Positions 50,037 through 60,493 are shown, numbered from the stretch's first letter. The stretch: 64,000 bases of DNA from Planktophila turicensis (GCA_965234405.1 OZ248346.1), one strand, 5' to 3'. Notes: generated by a model from the sequence alone, not told the origin. Made by a program: numbers and translations.

Positions 50037-50843
50037 TTACCGCGACGCCCTGCGCAAAAGAGGACGAATGTGTTCGGCAAGAGCCGTGCGATCCAATGGC
50101 TTACCTAGAACAATCTCAAGTTGATCAATACCCTGATACAACAAAAGTTCTAATCCGTTGAGGACGTTTCCACCACAATCACTCCATCGTTGCGCTAGTT
50201 CAGTCGGCCAAGGCTTGTAAATAACATCGAAAAGTGTTGCCGAAATTCCAGGTTGCACTGGATTGGCAAGAAGATCTGCGGCTCCCGCTGGAGTCGTATT
50301 TACAACCAAGTCGTAATTGCCGAATTCAACATCGAGGTTCCATCTGTGATATTCGAACTTTGTCTGGATGACTGCCGATTCGAGAGCTTCTTGTCGCACG
50401 CTCGAGCGCCCAAGCACGTGAAGATTCTTAGTGATGGAATCAAGGGCGCCGGCAACTGCCCGTGCAGTTCCACCTGCGCCTAGAATGAGAACAGATTCGA
50501 ATTCCCTGAGTCCTGCATGAGCAAGAGCAGCAACGAGCCCACTTCCATCGGTACTGGTGAGTGACCACGTGTTATCGCGATTGATTAAGGTATTTCCGGA
50601 TTGAATTCTGCGAGTTAACTCATCCACTTCGACATCTAGGGCGAGAACCTCTTCTTTAAGAGGCATGGTCAGAGATAAGTAATCGAACTCAGAGCCACGT
50701 GTTTGTACAAACTCTTGCAAAGTGCCGGACGTAACTTCAATTGCAGAGTAAGTGCCTTCTAGACCGAGGAACTCAAAAGCAGCTTTGTGCAAAACGGGAG
50801 ATAAAGAGTGGGAGATCGGAGACCCTAATACTGCGCCTTTCAT
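50037..50843 (-). CDS. aroE: Shikimate dehydrogenase
   Basis: Reduces 3-dehydroshikimate with NADPH. The 268-residue protein has GSPISHSLSPVLHKAAF, the catalytic Lys in LTMPLKEEVL, ILGAGGTARAVAGAL for NADP and a late ELLLYQGIDQLE. The start overlaps the mltG stop by 4 nt, so cell-wall and aromatic genes are coupled here, as in other actinobacteria. Confidence 0.95.
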   Translation of the reverse strand: MKGAVLGSPISHSLSPVLHKAAFEFLGLEGTYSAIEVTSGTLQEFVQTRGSEFDYLSLTMPLKEEVLALDVEVDELTRRIQSGNTLINRDNTWSLTSTDGSGLVAALAHAGLREFESVLILGAGGTARAVAGALDSITKNLHVLGRSSVRQEALESAVIQTKFEYHRWNLDVEFGNYDLVVNTTPAGAADLLANPVQPGISATLFDVIYKPWPTELAQRWSDCGGNVLNGLELLLYQGIDQLEIVLGKPLDRTALAEHIRPLLRRASR

Positions 50844-51880
50844 TTCTTCTCACTCCTAAATTTTCCTGCTCGTAAATTCTTCTTGTACTCGACCTTCCAG
50901 TCATTGAACTGGTTGATATCGCTGGTGAATCTGGTATCAAATGGCGCGACAGTGATGAAATATAACCAATCACCAGGCGTTGGGTTCAATGCGGCGCGCA
51001 GGGCATCCGCTCCCGGATTATTAATCGGTCCAGGAGGCAATCCGTATTTACGATATGTGTTGTACGGTGAATTGAGCAAGGTTGATTGGGTGCTAAGGAA
51101 AATGCTCCCTCGTGTTTTCTTCACGTAATGAACAGTCGAATCAAACTGAAGCGGCATACCTTTGACGAGTCTGTTGCGGATCACCTGAGATATCTTGGCA
51201 AAATCCTCAGTATTTCCTTCTGCCTGAACTAGCGACGCAATGATCAGAAATTGTTGTGGCGTGAATTTCTCCCTTGATGAGAAGAACCCGGCCGCATTCA
51301 TTTCCTTTGCAGCCCTATTGATCATGCTCTGCAAAGCCACATTTGCTGAAGTATCAGTAGCGAAACTGTATTGGGCAGGAAAGAGAAGTCCTTCGATTGT
51401 CGAGAATCCAGATGGTTTAACAACCTTACTTAACGCGCTAGATACATCTGACTTTGAAAAGTTCGCAGCGTAGAACTGAGGGAGAATCTCAGATAACCAT
51501 GCACCTTCAAAAATATTGATAAGCCCGGTGATGCGTGATGAATCTAGAAGTTGATTGAGAGCTTCGCCCGCGCAGAGATTCAGATCGATTTCATGGTTAC
51601 CAGGTGCGACTTTCTGGGAGCGAGGATCACCGACTGCAACCCGGAAATATGACTCGGGAGATTTCACAACTCCGGCATTAAAAAGGGATTGAGCTATTTC
51701 GGATCCTGACTCACCTGCTGCAATGTTTATATTCGCTCTAGTTTGCGATGGAGAGCCACAAGGGAAATCAGGCGCCGAAGTTCCAGGAACTCGAAGAATG
51801 TGGAGAGAAAACGTCACAACGCCAACAAGTCCGAGAGATACAAGAGCTCGAAAGACAGGTGAATTACTCCAGAGTTTCAC
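50840..51880 (-). CDS. mltG: Endolytic murein transglycosylase MltG
   Basis: Membrane-anchored enzyme that cleaves nascent glycan strands and sets their length. The 346-residue protein has one N-terminal membrane helix (about residues 10-28), a LysM-like region (INIAAGESGSEIAQSL) and the YceG domain with the catalytic Glu in LIIASLVQAEG, plus DSTVHY and YNTYRKYGLPPGPI. The GTG start overlaps the ruvX end by 17 nt. Confidence 0.94.
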   Translation of the reverse strand: MKLWSNSPVFRALVSLGLVGVVTFSLHILRVPGTSAPDFPCGSPSQTRANINIAAGESGSEIAQSLFNAGVVKSPESYFRVAVGDPRSQKVAPGNHEIDLNLCAGEALNQLLDSSRITGLINIFEGAWLSEILPQFYAANFSKSDVSSALSKVVKPSGFSTIEGLLFPAQYSFATDTSANVALQSMINRAAKEMNAAGFFSSREKFTPQQFLIIASLVQAEGNTEDFAKISQVIRNRLVKGMPLQFDSTVHYVKKTRGSIFLSTQSTLLNSPYNTYRKYGLPPGPINNPGADALRAALNPTPGDWLYFITVAPFDTRFTSDINQFNDWKVEYKKNLRAGKFRSEKK

Positions 51881-52283
51881 TCAGCAGCCCTTGTTCCAAA
51901 ATCGCGACGGCGGCCATTGCGTCAATAAGTGATTTTGAATCCCGCATCGATACCCCGGCTTCCTTCAACTTCCTCTGTGCGCTCACTGTTGAAAGTCTCT
52001 CGTCAACTAGTTGAATTGGAAGGCTTGTGATCGATTGAACCTGCTCAACAAATGCTTCGACTTTGACAGCACTCTCCCCCGTATTTCCGGACATGTTCAG
52101 AGGCTTGCCAATAAAGATTCGAATTGGTTCATGTTCAGAAAGAAGAGATGAAATCTCGGTTACGAAGTTCTTCGACTTCGTATCAAGAACGCAGAGCGGT
52201 GAAGCGAGAATTCCATCGGGATCACAGAGCGCTACACCAGTGCGGACATCTCCATAATCGAAGGCGATACGTCGGCCTCGCAT
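51864..52283 (-). CDS. ruvX: Putative pre-16S rRNA nuclease RuvX/YqgF
   Basis: RNase H-like protein of the YqgF family, linked to 16S rRNA 5' processing. The 139-residue protein has AFDYGDVRTGVA (first catalytic Asp), FIGKPLNMSG, and DERLSTVSA with a late SLIDAMAA Asp. It lies between alaS (5 nt) and mltG (overlap), the common alaS-ruvX-mltG-aroE order. Confidence 0.93.
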   Translation of the reverse strand: MRGRRIAFDYGDVRTGVALCDPDGILASPLCVLDTKSKNFVTEISSLLSEHEPIRIFIGKPLNMSGNTGESAVKVEAFVEQVQSITSLPIQLVDERLSTVSAQRKLKEAGVSMRDSKSLIDAMAAVAILEQGLLSETLE

Positions 52284-52288
52284 ATGCG

Positions 52289-54964
52289 TTACTTACCGGA
52301 TATGGAATCGGCGATAGCGAGAAGAGCTGCTTGTGACTTTGATGCATCTGTTCCGCCACCTTGGGCGAAATCATCCTTACCGCCGCCTCCACCGCCAAGA
52401 ATGGTTGAGCCAATCTTTACGAGTGCGCCTGCCTTAAGCCCTGTTGCCTTTGCTGCATCACTTACAGCAACCACGAGAACAGGCTTTCCATCGTTGGCAC
52501 TGATAAGTGCAACAGCAGATTGTGGAGCGCGAGCTTTGAGGTCAAGAGCGATTTTGCGCAGGTCATCGCCAGTAATTCCGTCTGGCAGAACCGCAGTGAC
52601 AGTAGTTGTCCCATTGAGTACTTGAGCCGAATCTGCAAGGGCTCCAATCTGACCCATCGCCTGCGCAGAACGAACTGCAGCAAGTTCCTTCTCAATATCT
52701 TTAATCTTATTAAGTAGATCAGAGATGCGTTCAGGAAGTTCTTCGGTTCGCGCGCCCTTGATGATCTCGGTAAGTGAATTCAAAAGTACATGTTCGCGAG
52801 CCAAGAACTTATAAGCATCGACACCAACAAGAGCTTCAACGCGACGAACACCAGCGCCAACTGATGATTCGCTGAGCAACTTCACTACGCCAAGTTGGCC
52901 TGAACGTTCGACGTGAGTTCCGCCGCAGAGTTCGCGAGCCCAATCGCCTACGCTGACAACACGAACCTGGTCTCCGTACTTTTCGCCGAAGAGCGCCATC
53001 GCGCCGATCTTCTTTGCTGCATCTTGAGTCATCGTTTCGGCGGTAACTGCCAGGTTATCGAGCAAGAGTGTGTTGACGCGAGATTCAACTTCGTTGAGAA
53101 CTGAATCTGGAACCGCACCTGTCGATGGGAAGTCGAAACGGAAACGGCCTGGTGAGTTTTCCGAACCTGCCTGAGTTGCAGTTTCTCCAAGGATTTCGCG
53201 GAAAGCTTTATGGACCATGTGCGTTGCGGTGTGAGCACGCGAAATTGCATGGCGACGTTCCATATCAATTGCAGCAAGTGCCTGCGAACCAGTTGTTACC
53301 TCTCCCGAGATAACGCGGCCGCGGTGAACAGAAAGTCCATTAACAGGTGTCTGAACATCTTCGATTTCAACAACTGCGCCATTTGAAAGAGTAATTCGAC
53401 CACCATCGGCAAGTTGTCCGCCACCTTCTGCATAGAACGGTGTGCGATCTAGAACAATTTCAACATCTTGACCTGAATTAGCTGAAGCCACGCTCAGGCC
53501 ATCCACCAAAATTCCATTGATTACTGATTCAGTTTCATTATGTGTGTAACCCACAAATGATGAGGCGCCCTTTGAATCTGCGATCTTCTTGTATTCGGAG
53601 AGATCTGTATGGCCGCTCTTCTTCGCTTTGGCATCGGCCTTTGCACGATCGCGCTGTTCGTTCATGAGACGACGGAAGCCATCTTCATCAACTTCGAGGC
53701 CTTCTTCGCGAGCCATCTCGAGCGTGAGATCAAATGGGAAACCATAGGTATCGTGCAGTTTGAAGACTTCTTCTCCTGGAAGAATATTCTTCTTAGTTGA
53801 TTTCAATTGGGTTGAAGCCATATCGAAGATCTGTGTTCCGGCCTTGAGCGTTTGAAGGAATGATTCTTCTTCAGCCACAGAGACAGCGAGAATGCGCTTC
53901 TGATCTGCAATGAGTTCTGGGTATTGAGGTCCCATTGCACCAATTGCTGCAACAGTGAGCTCGGACATAATCGGATCGTTGACGCCCATTAAACGCATAT
54001 TTCGAATGGTGCGGCGCATCATGCGACGAAGCACATAGCCACGACCTTCATTGCCTGGAGTAACTCCATCGCCAATCAACATCGCTGATGTTCGTGCATG
54101 GTCTGCAACTACGCGCAGTGAGACATCCGTGTTCTGAGACTTTCCATAATTTACGCCAGCAAGTGCGGATGCCTTCTTGAGAATCTGCATCGTTGTATCG
54201 ATTTCATAGATATTTTCAACGCCTTGCAATAACGCTGCAGTACGTTCTAGACCTAAACCAGTATCAATACTCTTTGCAGGTAGTTCACCGAGGATTGGGT
54301 AACCATCTTTACCGCCACCTGCACCGCGTTCATTCTGCATGAAGACGAGGTTCCAGACTTCCATGTAACGGTTTTCGTCAGCAATGGGACCGCCTTCGAC
54401 TCCGTATTCAGGTCCGCGATCGTAGTAAATTTCAGAGCAAGGTCCGCAAGGTCCTGGAACGCCCATCGACCAGAAGTTATCTGCCATATCGCGACGTTGA
54501 ATACGTTCGCGTGGGATACCGATCTTCTTATGCCAGATATCAGCTGCTTCATCATCGTCAAGATAAACAGTTACCCAGAGGCGTTCTTCAGGGAATCCAT
54601 ATCCGCCATCTGCGACAGGACGAGTGAGAAGTTCCCAAGCAAGTGAGATTGCGCCCTCTTTGAAGTAGTCGCCGAATGAGAAGTTTCCGCACATCTGGAA
54701 GAAGGATGCGTGACGTGTTGTCTTTCCTACTTCATCGATATCAAGGGTTCGGACGCACTTTTGAACTGAAGTTGCGCGCTTATATGGAGGCGTAACTTCT
54801 CCGAGGAAGAATGGCTTAAATGGAACCATTCCTGCATTAACAAGAAGAAGGTTTGGGTCATCAGCGATGAGAGATGCTGAAGGAACGACAGTGTGAGTTA
54901 AACCTTGACGGTTTTCGGATTCAAAGAAGCGCAGCCAGCGCGAACGGATCTCGGCGGAGTCCAC
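52289..54964 (-). CDS. alaS: Alanyl-tRNA synthetase
   Basis: Charges tRNA-Ala. The 891-residue protein has a class II core with ASLIADDPNLLLVNAGMVPF, an editing domain with RAHTATHMVH and CGGTHVERSG zinc/editing motifs, and a C-terminal C-Ala domain with GGGGGGKDDFAQGGG. The GTG start overlaps the stop of the DUF948-type gene by one base. Confidence 0.97.
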   Translation of the reverse strand: MDSAEIRSRWLRFFESENRQGLTHTVVPSASLIADDPNLLLVNAGMVPFKPFFLGEVTPPYKRATSVQKCVRTLDIDEVGKTTRHASFFQMCGNFSFGDYFKEGAISLAWELLTRPVADGGYGFPEERLWVTVYLDDDEAADIWHKKIGIPRERIQRRDMADNFWSMGVPGPCGPCSEIYYDRGPEYGVEGGPIADENRYMEVWNLVFMQNERGAGGGKDGYPILGELPAKSIDTGLGLERTAALLQGVENIYEIDTTMQILKKASALAGVNYGKSQNTDVSLRVVADHARTSAMLIGDGVTPGNEGRGYVLRRMMRRTIRNMRLMGVNDPIMSELTVAAIGAMGPQYPELIADQKRILAVSVAEEESFLQTLKAGTQIFDMASTQLKSTKKNILPGEEVFKLHDTYGFPFDLTLEMAREEGLEVDEDGFRRLMNEQRDRAKADAKAKKSGHTDLSEYKKIADSKGASSFVGYTHNETESVINGILVDGLSVASANSGQDVEIVLDRTPFYAEGGGQLADGGRITLSNGAVVEIEDVQTPVNGLSVHRGRVISGEVTTGSQALAAIDMERRHAISRAHTATHMVHKAFREILGETATQAGSENSPGRFRFDFPSTGAVPDSVLNEVESRVNTLLLDNLAVTAETMTQDAAKKIGAMALFGEKYGDQVRVVSVGDWARELCGGTHVERSGQLGVVKLLSESSVGAGVRRVEALVGVDAYKFLAREHVLLNSLTEIIKGARTEELPERISDLLNKIKDIEKELAAVRSAQAMGQIGALADSAQVLNGTTTVTAVLPDGITGDDLRKIALDLKARAPQSAVALISANDGKPVLVVAVSDAAKATGLKAGALVKIGSTILGGGGGGKDDFAQGGGTDASKSQAALLAIADSISGK

Positions 54965-55320
54965 TAGTCAGATTTTTTCTTCGACTTGCGGCCCTTGCTG
55001 AGAGTTGCAGCGCCAAGGAGCGCTCCAGCAACTCGTCCAGTAGGACTTTCCATAAAACCGGTCGTTGCGCCGGTCACCTTTGATGTCACTTCTTCCACGT
55101 TCTTAGTGATCTTTGCAAAACTTTCGAGAGGGCCATTGATGAGTTCGAGCGTGCGGGTTGATTCAGAGAGAAGCGGAGTTGTGTCATCGGTAAATGCTTT
55201 AAGGGAGGTCTTCGCCTCGTCGATGAACTTGCTTACTCGAAATACTGTGTAGGCAATCGCAACCGCAATCACGAAAAGAGATGCCGCTGCAATTATCGTT
55301 GCAATTCCGCCTGGACCCAT
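54964..55320 (-). CDS. DUF948-like small membrane protein
   Basis: A 118-residue protein with an N-terminal membrane helix (about residues 6-28), then a helical, heptad-like region (FIDEAKTSLKAFTDDTTPLLSE and onward), a glycine/alanine stretch and a lysine-rich tail. The layout resembles DUF948 proteins found between aspS and alaS in actinobacteria. Function unknown. It is 18 nt after aspS and one base overlapping alaS. Confidence 0.7.
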   Translation of the reverse strand: MGPGGIATIIAAASLFVIAVAIAYTVFRVSKFIDEAKTSLKAFTDDTTPLLSESTRTLELINGPLESFAKITKNVEEVTSKVTGATTGFMESPTGRVAGALLGAATLSKGRKSKKKSD

Positions 55321-55338
55321 GTTATTAGCCTACCTGAC

Positions 55339-57078
55339 TTACTCCTTTGGAGGAGTCCAATCGATGGCAGCTTCCTTTCGTTGCGCAGGAGTAATTGGAG
55401 TTGGTGCACCAGTAAGAGGGTCGCCACCGCTTGCAGTCTTAGGGAATGCAATTACCTCACGGATTGAATCAGATCCGGTCAGAAGTGCACATACGCGATC
55501 TAGACCAAGTGCAATTCCACCATGTGGAGGTGGACCATAATTGAATGCTTCGAGTAAGAATCCAAACTTGCTCTGCGCTTCTTCATCAGAAAGTCCGATG
55601 ACAGTAAATACATCTTTCTGAATATTGCGATCGTGAATACGAATTGAGCCGCCGCCGAGTTCGGTACCGTTAAGAACGATGTCATATGCGTAAGCAAGTG
55701 CAGTTGCAGGGTCAGATTTAAATGTCGATGCGAATTCAGGTTTTGGACCCGTAAATGGATGGTGAACTGCTGTCCATCCCCCGTTATCAGTCGGCTCGAA
55801 CATTGGCGCATCAACTACCCAGACGAATTCCCAGGCTCCTTGATTGATCAAGTTGCAGCGCTTTCCTATTTCAAGACGTGCTGCACCGAGAAGCTGTTGA
55901 GAAGATGATCGATCACCAGCGGCGAAGAAGATTGCGTCTCCTGGCTTTGCACCAACGAGTGCTGCAATTCCTGCTTGTTCTTCTTCAGAAATATTCTTTG
56001 AAACAGGGCCACCGAGAGTGCCATCAGCGTTGACGAGAATGTATGCGATTCCCTTTGCACCTCGTGCTTTTGCCCAATCCTGCCAAGCATCCAGTTCGCG
56101 ACGTGGTGAATCAGCTCCGCCAGGCATAACAACTGCACCAACATATGGAGCTTGGAATACGCGGAAAGGAGTGGACTTAAAGAATTCAGTAACTTCTGTT
56201 AATTCGTATCCGAAGCGAAGGTCAGGTTTATCTGAACCGTACTTATCCATCGCATCCGCATAGGTCATATGTTTGATCGGAGTTGGAATGTCGTAACCGA
56301 CAGCTTCCTTCCAGACTTTGACCAAAATCTTTTCTGCAACAGCCAAGATATCTGCCTGATCGATAAAAGACATTTCTATATCAAGCTGAGTGAATTCAGG
56401 TTGGCGATCAGCGCGGAAATCTTCGTCGCGGAAACAGCGAGCGATCTGGTAATAACGTTCCATGCCAGCAACCATCAAGAGTTGTTTAAAGAGCTGTGGC
56501 GACTGTGGAAGTGCGTACCAGCTGCCTGGCTGCAAACGCACAGGAACTAGGAAATCGCGCGCACCTTCAGGAGTCGAACGAGTCAGGTAAGGAGTTTCGA
56601 TCTCAAGAAATTCTAGATTTTCCATGACATTACGGATAGCCGATGTGACCTTAGAGCGAAGACGCAAATTGGCAGCTGGTCCTTCGCGGCGAAGATCGAG
56701 ATAGCGATAACGAAGACGGACTTCTTCAGAGATATCAACTTCACTACCGGAATCAACTGGGAATGGAAGAGGTGCGGATTCGCTCAGGACTACAACGTCA
56801 TCGCCCATAACTTCGATTGCACCGGTAGGAATATTTGAGTTTTCATTTCCCGCAGGGCGCAGCGCAACTTCACCAGAAATTTGAAGACACCATTCAGCGC
56901 GGAGTTGTCCGGCCATCTTCTCGTCGCGAATAACTACTTGAACAGAACCAGTTGCATCGCGGAGATCGATAAAGGCAACTCCCCCGTGGTCACGTCGACG
57001 TGCGACCCAACCAGCAAGGGTTACGGTCTGGCCTGCGTGGGAAGCGCGAAGTGCTCCTGCATCCTGATTTCTTAACAT
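55339..57078 (-). CDS. aspS: Aspartyl-tRNA synthetase (bacterial type)
   Basis: Charges tRNA-Asp. The 579-residue protein has an N-terminal OB anticodon-binding domain (GWVARRRDHGGVAFIDLRD), the class II core (QSPQLFKQLLM, RCFRDEDFRADRQPEF) with the bacterial GAD insertion, and the final GIALGLDR motif 3. Length is normal. It follows hisS by 30 nt. Confidence 0.96.
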   Translation of the reverse strand: MLRNQDAGALRASHAGQTVTLAGWVARRRDHGGVAFIDLRDATGSVQVVIRDEKMAGQLRAEWCLQISGEVALRPAGNENSNIPTGAIEVMGDDVVVLSESAPLPFPVDSGSEVDISEEVRLRYRYLDLRREGPAANLRLRSKVTSAIRNVMENLEFLEIETPYLTRSTPEGARDFLVPVRLQPGSWYALPQSPQLFKQLLMVAGMERYYQIARCFRDEDFRADRQPEFTQLDIEMSFIDQADILAVAEKILVKVWKEAVGYDIPTPIKHMTYADAMDKYGSDKPDLRFGYELTEVTEFFKSTPFRVFQAPYVGAVVMPGGADSPRRELDAWQDWAKARGAKGIAYILVNADGTLGGPVSKNISEEEQAGIAALVGAKPGDAIFFAAGDRSSSQQLLGAARLEIGKRCNLINQGAWEFVWVVDAPMFEPTDNGGWTAVHHPFTGPKPEFASTFKSDPATALAYAYDIVLNGTELGGGSIRIHDRNIQKDVFTVIGLSDEEAQSKFGFLLEAFNYGPPPHGGIALGLDRVCALLTGSDSIREVIAFPKTASGGDPLTGAPTPITPAQRKEAAIDWTPPKE

Positions 57079-57108
57079 TGTGAAAAGCCGCCTTTAATTG
57101 AGGGTGGA

Positions 57109-58377
57109 TTACAACGAGAGAGCTCGCTGCAATTCCTCCTGTAATTGGTCAATCTTAACGGAGGTTGTTACTCCATCAGACATTCTCTTGAGTTCAACAG
57201 CGCCCTCTTTAAGTTCAGATTCGCCCAGAACGATGACAAATCTTGCTCCCGACTTATCGGCAGCCTTCATTGCGCCCTTAAGAGCTCGATCTCCAAAGGC
57301 AATCTCAGTTTGAATTCCAACGCCTCGTAATTGTGACGCCATGACCAGGGTCTGCTCTTTTGCACCTTCGCCGAGAGGAATGATGAAGAGATCAGATGTG
57401 AACTCTTGGGATGGGACGGTTGATTCTGCAATGGCTGCTAACAGCGCACGATCTACTCCGAGACCAAACCCGATTCCGGAAAGTGATTGCCCACCGAGAG
57501 TTTCCATGAGGCCGTCGTAGCGACCACCACCACCGATGCCGCTTTGCGCACCGAGATCAGGATGTACGAATTCAAATGTTGTACCGGTGTAATAATCCAG
57601 TCCACGAACCATCCGTGGATTGATAACAAACGCGATACCCATTGCAGTGAGGTATTTCTGTACGGCGGCAAAGTTGGCCGCAGATTCGGGCGACAAATAA
57701 TCAAGAAGCAACGGGGCATTTGCCATCGCAGCTTGCATATCAGGACGCTTATCATCGAAGAGACGTAACGGATTGATTTGTGCACGAGCCGCTGTGGCTT
57801 CATCGAGATCGAGTGTTGAAATATATGAGAGTAAATCCACGCGATGAGCTGCGCGCGATTGCGCATCTCCAAGGGATGTAATCTCGAGGCGATAATTCTT
57901 TAGCCCTAAATTCTTAAAGCCGCGATCAGCAATGGCAATTACTTCTGCATCGAGTGCAGCATCCTCTGTACCAATTGCTTCGATGCCCACTTGATAGAAC
58001 TGTCGATAACGACCAGCCTGTGGTCGTTCTGCACGAAAGAATTGTCCGGAGTACCAAACCTTGACGGGAAGCTGGCCGCGATCAAGATTCTGTTCAATGA
58101 CTGCACGCATGACACCGGCAGTTCCTTCGGGACGCAAAGTAATTGAGCGACCACCTCGATCTTCAAATGTATACATCTCCTTAGAGACAACGTCTGTAGA
58201 TTCTCCAACTCCGCGACTAAAGAGATTGGTATCTTCAAAGACTGGAAGTTCCATCAATTGATAACCAGCGTTCTTCGCAGGCGCGATCAACTGCTCGCGA
58301 ACCCATTCGAAAGACTGGGATTCAGGAGGCAGATATTCGCGGACCCCTTTGGGCGCTTGGATTTTCTCGAACTTCAT
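57109..58377 (-). CDS. hisS: Histidyl-tRNA synthetase
   Basis: Charges tRNA-His. This 422-residue class II enzyme has the HisA motifs LDYYTGTTFEF and GGGRYDGLMETLGG, the motif 2 RPEGTAGVMRA arginine and a C-terminal anticodon-binding domain. The ATG overlaps the upstream MBL hydrolase stop by 4 nt. Confidence 0.96.
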   Translation of the reverse strand: MKFEKIQAPKGVREYLPPESQSFEWVREQLIAPAKNAGYQLMELPVFEDTNLFSRGVGESTDVVSKEMYTFEDRGGRSITLRPEGTAGVMRAVIEQNLDRGQLPVKVWYSGQFFRAERPQAGRYRQFYQVGIEAIGTEDAALDAEVIAIADRGFKNLGLKNYRLEITSLGDAQSRAAHRVDLLSYISTLDLDEATAARAQINPLRLFDDKRPDMQAAMANAPLLLDYLSPESAANFAAVQKYLTAMGIAFVINPRMVRGLDYYTGTTFEFVHPDLGAQSGIGGGGRYDGLMETLGGQSLSGIGFGLGVDRALLAAIAESTVPSQEFTSDLFIIPLGEGAKEQTLVMASQLRGVGIQTEIAFGDRALKGAMKAADKSGARFVIVLGESELKEGAVELKRMSDGVTTSVKIDQLQEELQRALSL

Positions 58378-59030
58378 GAGGTCAATTCTTTCAGATAAGG
58401 GTTGTTTTTTCGCTCGAATTTAATTGTGGTTTCAGGTCCATGTCCTGTCAGGACCCGTAAATCATCAGAAAGTGGCAACACTTTGGACTTAAGGGTCTGC
58501 GTCATATCTTTTGCGCTGCCTGTTGGTAGGTCTGTGCGTCCTATCGAGCCAGCAAAGAGAACATCTCCGCTAATCAAAATCTCGTCGTTGATGGTGAACA
58601 TCAATGAACCTCGTGTATGACCAGGTGCATGGATTGCAGTGATATTCATATCGAGTAACTGCACAGTGGAACCATTCTTTAGTTCTTGCACTTTCTTAGG
58701 TTCAGTGAAATTCATGCCTTGCAGTTGAGAAATAAATTGCTCGCCATGTATTCCAGCAGGATCTGCAATAAATCTGCGGTCTTCTGAGTGGATATATGCA
58801 GGGATGTCATAGCCATCGGCGAGCGGAGTGATTGAGAAGGTGTGATCAAGATGGCCGTGAGTTAAGAGAGCAGCCACAGGCTTGAGCTTATGTTCTTCGA
58901 TAATCATCTCGATCTCGTGGGAGATGTCGGGCATACCGGGGTCAACGATGATGCACTCTGAGCCTTCTGAAGGGGCGATAACCCAGCAATTGGTCGCAAA
59001 CATGGGTGCCGGAAATGAACGGACAAGCAT
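58374..59030 (-). CDS. MBL-fold metallo-hydrolase (glyoxalase II-like)
   Basis: Metallo-beta-lactamase-fold hydrolase of 218 residues with the metal motif THGHLDH, a later HAPGHTRGS and the bridging ISGDVLF Asp. It matches the glyoxalase II-like protein that sits upstream of hisS in mycobacteria; the substrate is unproven, and in a mycothiol organism it may be a mycothiol thioester. It leads the MBL-hisS-aspS run. The ATG at 59030 lacks a strong ribosome site. Confidence 0.85.
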   Translation of the reverse strand: MLVRSFPAPMFATNCWVIAPSEGSECIIVDPGMPDISHEIEMIIEEHKLKPVAALLTHGHLDHTFSITPLADGYDIPAYIHSEDRRFIADPAGIHGEQFISQLQGMNFTEPKKVQELKNGSTVQLLDMNITAIHAPGHTRGSLMFTINDEILISGDVLFAGSIGRTDLPTGSAKDMTQTLKSKVLPLSDDLRVLTGHGPETTIKFERKNNPYLKELTS

Positions 59031-59166
59031 CTATATGACCCAATTTCTAGCGTGGATTTACGACCGCGGCAAGCACAGGGTACCTTTGACCACGTAAACA
59101 CTCGCACATATCAACGAAGGTCGCGTTCACAATGAACTCAACCGACGCGCTGAAGGGGAAAAAGCC

Positions 59167-60483
59167 ATGACCGATATCAATCCAACTGCTCTAGCTCAAA
59201 CACACTCCACACCAAGTGCTGCATCTGCACTGGTCGGAGACCCTTCACGATTTGGTCGCGTTGCCGAAGATGGCACTGTTTTTGTCCGAACCAACGATGG
59301 CGAAAAGCCTGTTGGTTCATACCCAGGTAAGACTGCCGAAGAAGCGCTCGCTTACTTCGTCCGTAAATTTGAAGCGCTTGCTTCTGAGGTTGCACTCACC
59401 GCAGCGCGCATCACAAGTGGTGCAATGGTTCCGCAAGATGCATACGAAGCAGTCAAGAAGCTCCGCCAGCAGGTTCGCGAACTCAATGGCGTTGGCGATC
59501 TCGACGCACTTGCTGCATCCGTTGAGCAGATTGAGCCACTTATCGAAGGTCATCGCGAGGCATATGAGGCAAAGAAGGCTGCCGAGTCGGTTGCTAAGGC
59601 CGCTCGTCGCGAACAGATTTTGGTTGAGAAAGAGAAGATTGTTGCTGAAGCTGAATCACTCGCTCTCTCAGAGAATTGGAAGGTCACTGGTGATCGCCTT
59701 AAGGCGCTCCTCGATGAGTGGAAGGCTGCTCCTCGTCTGGATAAGAAGGCAGATGCTGATTTCTGGAAGCGATTCTCAGCTTCACGCAATAAGTTCGATA
59801 AGCGTCGCCGCACTCACTTCGCTGCGTTAGAAGCAACTGCTGGCAAAGTTTCAGAGGCAAAGACAGCAATCATCGCCGAGGCTGAAAAACTTGCAACATC
59901 AACTGATTGGGTAGCAACTGCTCGACGTTTCAAGGTTTTGATGGATCAGTGGAAGGCAGCAGGTCGCGGTAAGAAGGGCGACGATGCAAAGATGTGGGCT
60001 CGCTTTAAAGGAGCTCAAGATCAATTCTTCACTGCAAAGAATGCAGATCTCGAAAAGCGCGAAGTCTCAATGGCTGCAAACCTCATTAAGCGCGAAGAGC
60101 TCATCGTTCAGATCGAAGCGCTTGTTCCGTTCACTGATGTGAAGCAGGCAAAGAGCGCGCTCCGCGAACTCATGAATTCTTGGACAAAGATTGGCATCAC
60201 CAATCGCGATAAGCGCGCAGCTCTCGATGCTCGCGTCTCTAAGGTTGAGGATGCAATCAAGGAAGCTGAAGCTGAAATCTGGCGTAAGACAGATCCAACA
60301 GCGAAGGCTCGTGCAGCTGAAGTTGTTAAGCAGCTATCTGACTCTATTGAAAGCTACGAGAAGGCTGCTGCTAAGGCAAAGGCTGCAGGCAATGAGAAGA
60401 AGGCTAAGGAAGCCGCTGAATCTGCTGAAGCTCGTAAATCTTGGCTTGCAGAAGCCCAGAAGCACCTCGCTGAATTTAACTAA
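59167..60483 (+). CDS. DUF349 domain protein
   Basis: Cytoplasmic, highly charged, helical protein of 438 residues with three related DUF349 repeats (blocks containing W-x2-TGDRLKALLDEWKAAP, WVATARRFKVLMDQWKAAGR and a third ending RELMNSWTKIG). It then has an Ala/Lys/Glu-rich coiled-coil tail. Function is unknown; the family lies next to relA in actinobacteria. GGGGAAAAAG lies just before the ATG. Codon use looks highly expressed. It ends convergently 10 nt from the rel stop. Confidence 0.85.
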   Translation: MTDINPTALAQTHSTPSAASALVGDPSRFGRVAEDGTVFVRTNDGEKPVGSYPGKTAEEALAYFVRKFEALASEVALTAARITSGAMVPQDAYEAVKKLRQQVRELNGVGDLDALAASVEQIEPLIEGHREAYEAKKAAESVAKAARREQILVEKEKIVAEAESLALSENWKVTGDRLKALLDEWKAAPRLDKKADADFWKRFSASRNKFDKRRRTHFAALEATAGKVSEAKTAIIAEAEKLATSTDWVATARRFKVLMDQWKAAGRGKKGDDAKMWARFKGAQDQFFTAKNADLEKREVSMAANLIKREELIVQIEALVPFTDVKQAKSALRELMNSWTKIGITNRDKRAALDARVSKVEDAIKEAEAEIWRKTDPTAKARAAEVVKQLSDSIESYEKAAAKAKAAGNEKKAKEAAESAEARKSWLAEAQKHLAEFN

Positions 60484-60493
60484 TCGTTAATTC

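Noticed and set aside
59216..59830. 204-codon alternate frame in the DUF349 gene
   Set aside because: Leu/Arg/Ser-rich low-complexity shadow of an Ala/Lys-rich coding frame.
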